From: an uncultured Eggerthella sp.
Lineage (GTDB): Bacteria > Actinomycetota > Coriobacteriia > Coriobacteriales > Eggerthellaceae
Direction: 5' to 3'
DNA: 64,000 bases
Assembly: GCA_937998355.1 (NCBI GenBank)
Contig: CALLDI010000007.1
Coordinates: forward strand, 310,001-374,000
Made by a program: the position numbers and the translations under genes
Shown here: piece after piece, positions 8,428-15,768 of the stretch
Position numbering within the stretch: the first letter of the stretch is position 1
Layout: each line of letters begins with the position of its first letter
Notes under the pieces: model-generated
The model's input: the letters and a program-made list of their open reading frames with translations, nothing else
What the model was told of the DNA's origin: nothing
The model's database searches: none

Positions 8428-9087
8428 CTAATTCTGCATGTACTTCGAGATCTCGGAGATCATGCCATGGCGCAGCGCCACGAGAACGGTATCTCCGTGA
8501 TAGAGGACGCTACTGGGCGTAGGAATGGAGCTGACCACGCCATCAGCACGCTCGAAGGCGCACACGCGGATCTTGTGGCGTTTTTCCAAGTCGCTGACCT
8601 TGATGTAATCCGAGCGATGCTGCGATAGGTCGAGCGCGAACTGCACGACCTCGCAATCGCCGAGCGTGGTGATGTGATCGCCCAGGCCAGAGGTGATCTT
8701 CGAGAAGATCTCTTCCGCAACGAGCGCCGTGCCGCACACGTAATCAATACCGAGCTGCAGATAGGCGCGTTCATGGCCCGTGTTGTAGAGACGCGCGACC
8801 GCGTTGGGCACGTCGTAGAGGCGCCTGGCGATCTCGACCACCATGAGGTTCACGTTGTCGCTCTGGGTGACCGCTGCAAGAAAGTCGCACTCTTCGATGC
8901 CGGCTTTCACGAGCAATTCCTCATCGTAACCAGCGCCCGCATAGGTGGCGCCATTGAAATCGCGCCCGAGCGTAGCGAACGCACGCGGGTCTTTATCGAT
9001 CACGCAGACGTTGTTATCGTAGTTGGAGAGCATGAGCGCAAGACGCGAACCAACGCGGCCACAGCCGACGACGATGATATTGCTCAT
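8428..9087 (-). CDS. TrkA-family potassium uptake regulator
   Basis: This is the upstream partner of the TrkA pair, 219 residues, with MSNIIVVGCGRVGSRLALML as the nucleotide-binding glycine motif, the acidic residue after strand two in CVIDKDPRAF, and a C-terminal RCK_C-like half. The two genes are almost certainly translated from one transcript. A weak TATAAA at 9116-9121 lies upstream on the minus strand. Together the two proteins probably form a heteromeric RCK ring on a K+ channel. Confidence 0.92.
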   Translation of the reverse strand: MSNIIVVGCGRVGSRLALMLSNYDNNVCVIDKDPRAFATLGRDFNGATYAGAGYDEELLVKAGIEECDFLAAVTQSDNVNLMVVEIARRLYDVPNAVARLYNTGHERAYLQLGIDYVCGTALVAEEIFSKITSGLGDHITTLGDCEVVQFALDLSQHRSDYIKVSDLEKRHKIRVCAFERADGVVSSIPTPSSVLYHGDTVLVALRHGMISEISKYMQN

Positions 9088-9145
9088 ACGCGGTCTTGCC
9101 CCCTTCTCATACCAGTTTATACAGCATATGAATCATACAACAGAA

Positions 9146-9164
9146 AACGCCCGGAGCGGGCGTT
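9146..9164 (-). terminator. intrinsic terminator
   Basis: AACGCCCG, loop GAG and CGGGCGTT form a GC-rich hairpin that on the minus strand is followed by TTTTCTGTT. It lies 27 bases past the stop codon of the barrel-domain gene at 9191. Confidence 0.8.
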
Positions 9165-9190
9165 CGTCTGAAATTGGCAGTGAGTCGATC

Positions 9191-9967
9191 TTAGAGGAAA
9201 CGATAGTGGATCGTGCGCGTTCCCCAGTCGCTAGGAGAGTCGGCACCGAGCGCGTGATAGACGCCGGGAGCCAAGTCAAGGCAGCGACCGTATTTGCCGA
9301 ATCCGCCCGTATCAGTGACGGTGGCGACGACCACCTTATCGCCATAGCAGATCTCGACGACACGACCGAGCAGGTAGGACTGGCTCGACGGAACAGCGAC
9401 CGTGACGCTTCCTTCGTTGATGCCACGACCAGAAGCCGTGGTGGACACGCCGAAAGTGCCATTGCCGTTATCGTTCGTAGCGACATTGTAGGCGGATGCG
9501 ACACCGGAGGACCAAGTGCCGTCAGAGAAATCGGGAATGAGGCGCGGCGCCGTAGGCAGCGGATCGATAGTGCAGACCTGCTTGGCCTTCTCGACCGCTT
9601 CAGGATTGGAATAGTCGACCGCAACTGCTGCAATGACCGGGTCGGGGTCCTTCACCGTGATGGAACGCTGAGCGCCGTCGGAAGGATCGAGCGCTTCAGA
9701 AGGAGTAGCATCGTCGTTCGTCTGCTGCGACACCACGCCCAAGCGAGCCTTCGGGTCGATAGCGGTGGATGCGTTCGAAGACTGGGCCTCTCCGATACCG
9801 ATCGTAGAGGAATCGACCTCTCCATAACCTTGCGCCTGAGTGGCTGCAAAGAAAGAAATAATGCCGGCAACTGCGAGCATTATCAAACCGAAAAGGACGA
9901 AACGGGAAAGCGCATTCCCATTCCTTCTATGTGTTTTGGCTGCTGCCAAAAAGCCTCCAATGGACAC
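9191..9967 (-). CDS. membrane-anchored double-psi beta-barrel (RlpA/3D-like) protein
   Basis: The 258-residue protein starts at a GTG with an AAGGA-type site, has one hydrophobic segment at about 22-42, a Ser/Asp-rich linker, and a C-terminal domain with ASGRGIN, GRVVEICYGDKVVVATVTDTGGFGKYGRCLDLAPG. The run with VTDTGGF and DLAPG matches double-psi barrel domains of RlpA, expansin-like and 3D proteins, in which Asp residues act on peptidoglycan. It therefore probably acts on the cell wall outside the membrane. A promoter-like site lies upstream at 10079-10107. Confidence 0.8.
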   Translation of the reverse strand: MSIGGFLAAAKTHRRNGNALSRFVLFGLIMLAVAGIISFFAATQAQGYGEVDSSTIGIGEAQSSNASTAIDPKARLGVVSQQTNDDATPSEALDPSDGAQRSITVKDPDPVIAAVAVDYSNPEAVEKAKQVCTIDPLPTAPRLIPDFSDGTWSSGVASAYNVATNDNGNGTFGVSTTASGRGINEGSVTVAVPSSQSYLLGRVVEICYGDKVVVATVTDTGGFGKYGRCLDLAPGVYHALGADSPSDWGTRTIHYRFL

Positions 9968-10078
9968 AACAGGTCCTTAACCTGCAGGAGCGCGAACGCT
10001 TGCAAGAAACCCGTTTACCTATGCAGTTGAATGGGATTGGAGTGCGATTACTGCATCAACGCTTAAGAGCGTAGATGA

Positions 10079-10107
10079 ATTATACCTTGAGCGTCCCCAA
10101 AGAACAA
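10079..10107 (-). promoter_or_regulatory. sigma-70-type promoter for the barrel-domain gene
   Basis: Read on the minus strand, TTGTTC (10102-10107), 17 bases and a consensus TATAAT (10079-10084) lie about 110 bases upstream of the GTG start. The intergenic stretch 9968-10195 holds no gene; a small hairpin GCCCC/GGGGAC overlaps the -35 side. Confidence 0.55.
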
Positions 10108-10195
10108 CTTCGGGGCACGGGTGAACGGTCGTAGGACCACGAACCATGTACGGCTTCCAGGCATGATGCGAAAACGAAAAAACCGTGAAGAATCA

Positions 10196-11017
10196 TCAGG
10201 AAGCAACGTTCGAATGACCCATCATCGCGCCGAAGAACCCAAAATCGTTGAATAGGAAGACGATCGCCAGGAAGACGAGAAGGGTCGCGATGCAATAGCA
10301 TGTAGAGTTTTCGAAGATGAGCGCAGCAACCAGGACGACGAAGGCTACCATCCAGATCAAAAAGGTCGTGGCCTGCTGAAACGCCATACTCTCGTAATTC
10401 ACGACACCCATAGTGAACGGAAGCAGCACCGCGCACGCCTCGAAACAAAGGATCATGATGCAGCCACGGATCACAGCCGAGTGGGCGGAACTCAACACCA
10501 TGGCCAAGAACACACCGAGCGGAATGAGGTAGAGCGGAAGGAATGACACGAAACTGTTACTTTTCATGACACCTGCCGACACCATGCCGATCGGCGTGAC
10601 GAAGATGCACAGCGCAATGAAGATCACGAACGGAAAACGAAGCGCGGAAAGATCTTGTTTCGGCCTGCGTGAGCGCGGCTCGAAGAGCGGCTCGTTCTGT
10701 TCGGCCTCATCGTCAGCATGTTCGACCTTCAGCATGTCGTCCTGCAATGTGACAACCTTGTCGAAACGCTCCGATCGAACGCGGCTCGGTTCGATATCGA
10801 TGAAGCCTCCTTGGGCGACCTTGATGGGAAGGATAGTCCAAAGCACGAGGTAAACGAGCGAGATGATACCGAACGACATCACGAATGCGACGATGGCGGC
10901 AACGCGCACGAGGAGCGCATCGACATCGAGTCGTTCAGCTATGCCAGCGCATACGCCCCCTATGATCGCGTGCTTCGGATCGCGGTAGAGGGTCTTCTTG
11001 TATGCTTCATTCGCCAT
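10196..11017 (-). CDS. PspC-domain membrane protein
   Basis: The first about 65 residues form a PspC domain (KTLYRDPKHAIIGGVCAGIAERLDVD followed by a hydrophobic helix and LVLWTILP). A linker with acidic residues (about 75-125) leads to four or five further hydrophobic segments in the C-terminal half. PspC domains are linked to envelope-stress sensing; no other psp gene is nearby. The N-terminal motif is distinctive while the multi-pass C-terminal part is of unknown function. The ribosome-binding site is weak. Confidence 0.85.
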   Translation of the reverse strand: MANEAYKKTLYRDPKHAIIGGVCAGIAERLDVDALLVRVAAIVAFVMSFGIISLVYLVLWTILPIKVAQGGFIDIEPSRVRSERFDKVVTLQDDMLKVEHADDEAEQNEPLFEPRSRRPKQDLSALRFPFVIFIALCIFVTPIGMVSAGVMKSNSFVSFLPLYLIPLGVFLAMVLSSAHSAVIRGCIMILCFEACAVLLPFTMGVVNYESMAFQQATTFLIWMVAFVVLVAALIFENSTCYCIATLLVFLAIVFLFNDFGFFGAMMGHSNVAS

Positions 11018-11066
11018 AGGTGGAACCGTTGAATACGAGAGTCGAATACGTGTCTGAGAATGCGCG

Positions 11067-11738
11067 CTAGAGGATGAAGAGATATATCGAGAAGAATTGG
11101 AACACCGAACCGGCCAACACCCACAGATGGAAGACCGAGTGCATGAACTTCTTCTTTTTCGTGAAGATATAGAACACCGCGCCGACCGTGTAGCAAAGGC
11201 CGCCCACCACGAGCAGCCAGAAACCCACGGGATCGAGCAACGTCCACAATGCGGGGAGGCATACGACGACCGCCCATCCTTGCAGAAGATAGAGGACCGC
11301 GGAGATCCACCGCGGGCGTTCGACCCAGAACGCTTCGGCCACTACGCCCGCGAGCGCCACCGCCCACACGAAGATGCACAGGGGGATGCCGCTGTTATCG
11401 ATGAGCGTTACCAGGCAGAAGGGCGTGTAGGTGCCCGCGATATAAAGGTAGATGCCGCAGTGATCGAGGACTTTGAAGACCTTCTTCGCGCGCGGAGCCG
11501 CGAGCGCATGATAGAGCGTGGACATAAGATATTCGACCACCATCGTGATCGAGTAGATGAGCGCTGCAGCTAACAGCATGCCTGCGCCATCGCAGACCGA
11601 GCGCACGACGCAAAGCGGGATCGCCGCGATGGCGAGCAACGCACCCACGCCGTGAGTGACCGCGTTGAATATCTCCTCACCGAGCGTGTAATCCTTCTTC
11701 GGTTTGACGGAAACGGGGTTCATCACTGCGCTAGCCAT
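11067..11738 (-). CDS. hemolysin III (PAQR/YqfA-type) membrane protein
   Basis: The 223-residue protein has about seven membrane segments and the family marks EEIFNAVTHGVGALLAI at the N-terminus, YHALAAPRAKKVFKVLDHCGIYLYIAGTYTP in the middle and HSVFHLWVLAGSVFQFF near the C-terminus, supplying the conserved metal-site His residues. Bacterial members are annotated as hemolysin III but are probably not toxins in most hosts. Start supported by GAGGAA upstream. Confidence 0.9.
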   Translation of the reverse strand: MASAVMNPVSVKPKKDYTLGEEIFNAVTHGVGALLAIAAIPLCVVRSVCDGAGMLLAAALIYSITMVVEYLMSTLYHALAAPRAKKVFKVLDHCGIYLYIAGTYTPFCLVTLIDNSGIPLCIFVWAVALAGVVAEAFWVERPRWISAVLYLLQGWAVVVCLPALWTLLDPVGFWLLVVGGLCYTVGAVFYIFTKKKKFMHSVFHLWVLAGSVFQFFSIYLFIL

Positions 11739-11819
11739 GAGCGTTCCTCATTTCGGGGATCAGTAGACAGAAAAGAGCGCGAACGGCGATGGAGCACCGT
11801 CGCATTCGCTCATCTCATT

Positions 11820-13784
11820 CTACTGTATCGCGCGCTCTTGCGCGGGAAGCGTTTTGTTGCCGCCTGGGTGGCACCAGTCGAACCACGCCTTCGCCGCGTC
11901 CTGCTCGACATCGATGAGCTTGAGCGTGGACGAACCAACACCGGCTGCCGTGAGCGCGATGATGGTGGTGAGCTGACGATGGCGCTGAAGGGGATTGGTC
12001 TGCAGCGTGGCGAGCTGCACCTTCACGCGTGGAGTGACGGTGCGATTCGTACTGAATCCGCTGTTCGTGATAGTGATGTACGTACGATCGTAGCCGAAGC
12101 CCGAGCCGCGCTGCCACAGCACCGCACCAACGATATCGAGGACGAACAGGAGCAATGCGATGACATAGAGCACGCGAGAGATGATGTCGGAAACGAGGTA
12201 GAAGGCTAGATAATCCGAGAACTCCGAGGACGAGAGCAGGTCGAACTGGATCGGCATCGCGATGAAGAACATCGTTACGAACGTGATGATGGCGAGCCAT
12301 ACGCCGCCGCCTTGCAGGATCGCACGGCGCGTGATGGCGCGGCGAAGCGCACGCTTCGGAAGCTTCTTGTCGGCGGGCGGCAGTTCCCCCCATTCGGGCA
12401 AGAGGTCCTTGAGGATGGCATCGACCTGATCGAGCTTGACGAACGGGTGAATGACGAGCTTGGCTTGCGCGGCGTTCTTCGCATCCGAAGAGGATTCTTG
12501 CGCAGCGCTAGCCACGCGCGCGAGCGAGAGCGTGCACGACTTCAGGATGCGCTGGAAGAACGACTGGCTGATCTCGACCGACTGGATGCGATCGATGTCG
12601 ATGCCGTTAAAATTATGGCTGATGATGCCGTATTCGGTCTCGATGCGCGCACCGCGACGGCGCGTGCGAAAACCACCATAGGAGATGCACGTGCTGACGA
12701 CCATGACCGCCCAAACGACGACCATGATGACGAGCACGAATCCGACCACGCTGGCGATAGCACCGACGATCCAGGAAGAAGGAATGAGGTTGATCAGACT
12801 CGAGAGCGTGTCGAAGATCGCATCTTCAGAGGTACCGAACACGAATGCGACGCTGGAGATGAGAGAAGCGGCCGCCATGACAACCGAGAAGAACACCATG
12901 GTGAACGAAGATTTGCCCGTGATGGCCGCGAGCGCGAGCTGCTTGTTCGAGAGCCCGTACTCGTACGTGACGGTGCCCGTATCGATCGCTTCCCCGCCGA
13001 ACACGCCACGAAAATCGTTCGCAACCTGCGCGGGCATGTCGAGCGCATTACCGCCTGCAACGGGCGTTGCTTGCACCGAGGGATTCGCAGGAGCAGGAAT
13101 GCTCGTTACGGGAGCACCCGTAGGCGAAGCGATGGTCTCGCTGGATGCAGTAGGAGCCGAGATGCCCGCCTCTTTCATCTGCGCGAGCTGCTTGCGTTCG
13201 AAGAGCTCGCGACGCAAGGCCTCCGCAGCCGACTTCTCGACATAAGGCAGGATGACCGCCTTGTTCTCAGCGCCACCCGCGGTCTCGATGCTGACCGTGC
13301 AGACGCCTGCGATGCGCTGGAACAAGCTCGCCTTCTGATTGATGGATTGGATGCGCTGGTAGGGAATGTGCACGCGCTTCTTCGAGATGATGCCCGAATA
13401 GTAGCTGAATTCGTCTCCTGCGTATTCGTACCAGATATAGCGATAGCTGACGAAACGCACGAGCATGACGATGCCCGTGATGAGCAAGATGATGACGAGA
13501 AACGCCAAGATAGCGATGAAGCCCAAACCGCTCGATGATGAATCGAGGGCGAGCTCCACGATAAGATCGGTCGATGAGGCGAATGCCGCCACGATGACGA
13601 TCGGCAAGATACGCAGTGCGCCGAGCCAGATGTAGCTATGGTTGAGCTTGTGCTTCACCGGATCTGAAGCGGATGCGAGGTCAGCTCGAGATTGTGAAAC
13701 GACCGAGGACGCGTCTGGCGCGACCGGGATAACGGGCTCGCCAGCGGGCGCTGCGGGCTGTTCGTTCGGGATGTGCTGCTCCAT
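11820..13784 (-). CDS. YdbT-like membrane protein with bacterial PH (bPH2) domains
   Basis: The 654-residue protein has paired hydrophobic segments followed by PH-like YdbS/YdbT domains, visible as EYAGDEFSYYSGIISKKRVHIPYQRIQSINQKASLFQRIAGVCTVSIETAGG (about 140-190), IETEYGIISHNFNGIDIDRIQSVEISQSFFQRIL (about 375-410), and a weaker third copy near the C-terminus. A Pro/Ala/Ser-rich linker separates the first two units. The gene starts three bases after the stop of a short YdbS-like gene, the typical ydbS-ydbT pairing. Family function is unknown; resistance to secreted antimicrobials has been proposed for some members. Confidence 0.88.
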   Translation of the reverse strand: MEQHIPNEQPAAPAGEPVIPVAPDASSVVSQSRADLASASDPVKHKLNHSYIWLGALRILPIVIVAAFASSTDLIVELALDSSSSGLGFIAILAFLVIILLITGIVMLVRFVSYRYIWYEYAGDEFSYYSGIISKKRVHIPYQRIQSINQKASLFQRIAGVCTVSIETAGGAENKAVILPYVEKSAAEALRRELFERKQLAQMKEAGISAPTASSETIASPTGAPVTSIPAPANPSVQATPVAGGNALDMPAQVANDFRGVFGGEAIDTGTVTYEYGLSNKQLALAAITGKSSFTMVFFSVVMAAASLISSVAFVFGTSEDAIFDTLSSLINLIPSSWIVGAIASVVGFVLVIMVVVWAVMVVSTCISYGGFRTRRRGARIETEYGIISHNFNGIDIDRIQSVEISQSFFQRILKSCTLSLARVASAAQESSSDAKNAAQAKLVIHPFVKLDQVDAILKDLLPEWGELPPADKKLPKRALRRAITRRAILQGGGVWLAIITFVTMFFIAMPIQFDLLSSSEFSDYLAFYLVSDIISRVLYVIALLLFVLDIVGAVLWQRGSGFGYDRTYITITNSGFSTNRTVTPRVKVQLATLQTNPLQRHRQLTTIIALTAAGVGSSTLKLIDVEQDAAKAWFDWCHPGGNKTLPAQERAIQ

Positions 13785-13787
13785 CGC

Positions 13788-14282
13788 CTACACATCCTCT
13801 TTGGCGATACGCGCGAATTCAGCGGCCTGATCGCGCAGCGTTTCCGCCTCTGCAGCCGGAAGACCTGGGATCTCCATCGAGCCTGCGGCGGTCGATACTG
13901 TAACGGACGCGAGCCCCATCATGCGCAGCAGTGGCCCTTGGCGCGTATCGGTGTTCTGCACGCGGATGAAGGGCACGACCGTGTGCTTATGAACGATGAT
14001 GCCACGCGAGATATTGAGGAAGTCCTGCGAGAGTTCGTAGCGCCAACGGATGTAACGAAGCGGCGTGATGACGAACCAGAAGAGCAACAGCAGCACGATG
14101 AAGACGATCGTCGTGATGAGACAATACGGTTCTGCCCACCATGCAGTATCTTCATCGATCAGTAGCGCGATGCCACCAACGGCGATCACGCACAGGAACA
14201 CGAGCACGAGCGCGATCGTGTCGCTAAAGCGCCAAACGTTCTTCATGCGGGGATCGAGCTTTTGTCCTTGCAGTGCTTCCAT
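13788..14282 (-). CDS. YdbS-like PH-domain membrane protein
   Basis: The 164-residue protein has two membrane segments (about 23-43 and 55-75) and one PH-like domain with YELSQDFLNISRGIIVHKHTVVPFIRVQNTDTRQGPLLRMMGLASVTVSTAAG, the characteristic bPH2 stretch. It is the small first partner of the gene at 11820 and probably forms a complex with it in the membrane. Confidence 0.88.
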   Translation of the reverse strand: MEALQGQKLDPRMKNVWRFSDTIALVLVFLCVIAVGGIALLIDEDTAWWAEPYCLITTIVFIVLLLLFWFVITPLRYIRWRYELSQDFLNISRGIIVHKHTVVPFIRVQNTDTRQGPLLRMMGLASVTVSTAAGSMEIPGLPAAEAETLRDQAAEFARIAKEDV

Positions 14283-14450
14283 ACGGGCCTCCGTGGCTGA
14301 TCGGTATTTTGCCGTATCGATCGTAGCAGATTGATCGTGGACTGAGTAGCAAGAACGGTTGACGAACGAGGCGCTGCTTTGCGTGGTCTAAGCGCTCCCG
14401 CGAGCGACGACACCACCACGCATGCTCAAAATCGCCTGAACGGGAAGTGT

Positions 14451-15527
14451 TTAATAGTAGCGATAGTAGGCAGCGCACGAGCCTTCGGAAGAGACCATGC
14501 AGGGCCCGACCGGATTCTCGGGCGTGCAGACCGTGCGGAAAAGTGGGCACTGATCGGGAGCCATGATGCCACGCAGCACGTCACCACAGCGGCAGCCTTT
14601 CGGGTTCTGCGTCGGTTCGACCTGCGGGTCGAAGCGCTTCACTGCATCGAACTGCTCGAATTCCTTACGGATGGCATAGCCCGAACCAGGGATGACGCCC
14701 AGACCACGCCAGGTAGCATCGACCGTATCGAACACTTCATCGATAGCAGCGAGCGCGACCGGATTGCCTTCGCGCATGACGCCACGCGAATAGGCGATCT
14801 CGATCTCGGCGCGACCTTCATGCAGCTGGCGCATGATCATCGCCACGCCCTGCAGCACGTCGACCGGCTCGAACCCGGTCACGACACCAGGGATGCCGTA
14901 CTTCTCGGCCAGGAATTCGTAGGGCTTCGTGCCGATGATGGTGCTGACATGACCCGGCAGGATGAGCGCGTCGATCTTCAGTTCAGGATCGGAGACGATC
15001 ACGTCGAGCGCGTTGGGCATGTTCTTATGCGCGACGAACACGGAGAAATTGGTGAGGCCCATCTCCTTCGCGCGTTTGATAGCCATGGCCACCAGCGGCG
15101 TGGTGGTCTCGAAGCCAACGCCCACGAACACGACCTCTTTGTCGGGATTTTCCTGCGCGAGCTTGAGCGCGTCGAGCGGCGAATAGACGATGTTGATGGA
15201 GCGGCCTTCCGCCTGTTCCTTGAGCAGGCTCGACGTGGAGCCAGGCACGCGCGTCATATCGCCGAACGTGGCGATCATGACGTTAGGGATGCGCGAGAGC
15301 GCGATGACCGTATCGATGTCTTCATTGGCAGTGACGCATACCGGACACCCGGGTCCCGAGACGAGTTGGGTATCGCCCGGCATCATGGAGCGTAGACCGT
15401 TGCGCGCGATGGCGACCGTGTGCGTGCCGCACACTTCCATGAGCGTGGCCTTCTCGGGTGCCCATGCCTCGATGGAGTGGACGAGGCCTTTGGCGAGCGC
15501 CGGGTCTTTGAAAGCCGACAGATCCAT
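14451..15527 (-). CDS. hypD: hydrogenase maturation protein HypD
   Basis: HypD is the [4Fe-4S] scaffold on which Fe(CN)2CO for [NiFe]-hydrogenases is assembled with HypC and HypE. The 358-residue protein shows the key signatures MEVCGTHTVAIARNGLRSM (about 33-51), SGPGCPVCVT (about 57-66), FVGVGFETTTP (about 147), and GCRCGDVLRGI near residue 325, which provide the cluster and disulfide cysteines. It starts three bases after hypC ends and is last in the hypF-hypC-hypD order. Confidence 0.97.
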   Translation of the reverse strand: MDLSAFKDPALAKGLVHSIEAWAPEKATLMEVCGTHTVAIARNGLRSMMPGDTQLVSGPGCPVCVTANEDIDTVIALSRIPNVMIATFGDMTRVPGSTSSLLKEQAEGRSINIVYSPLDALKLAQENPDKEVVFVGVGFETTTPLVAMAIKRAKEMGLTNFSVFVAHKNMPNALDVIVSDPELKIDALILPGHVSTIIGTKPYEFLAEKYGIPGVVTGFEPVDVLQGVAMIMRQLHEGRAEIEIAYSRGVMREGNPVALAAIDEVFDTVDATWRGLGVIPGSGYAIRKEFEQFDAVKRFDPQVEPTQNPKGCRCGDVLRGIMAPDQCPLFRTVCTPENPVGPCMVSSEGSCAAYYRYY

Positions 15528-15530
15528 GAG

Positions 15531-15767
15531 CTAGACCGCTTCGAGATCGGCCAGTTCGGGGAATTGCTTGATAAGATCGAGGGTCTCCTGAGCGAACTGC
15601 TCGTCCACCACTTCGATGGCGAAGCCCGCGTGCACCAGCACGAAGCTACCCTCCTGCGCCTGCGGGGTCAGGTCGAGAGAGATCTCGCGCGTGACACCGA
15701 GGATATCGACGGTCGCAAGCTTGTTATCGTTGATCGTTCTTACTTGAGCGGGAATAGCTAAGCACAT
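15531..15767 (-). CDS. hypC: hydrogenase maturation chaperone HypC
   Basis: HypC carries the iron centre from HypD to the hydrogenase large subunit. The 78-residue protein begins MCLAIPAQV, so the essential Cys2 is exposed after Met removal; an in-frame start six codons upstream would bury this Cys and is rejected. The chosen ATG ends two bases before the hypF stop codon region, and hypD follows by three bases, indicating translational coupling. Confidence 0.96.
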   Translation of the reverse strand: MCLAIPAQVRTINDNKLATVDILGVTREISLDLTPQAQEGSFVLVHAGFAIEVVDEQFAQETLDLIKQFPELADLEAV

Positions 15768-15768
15768 A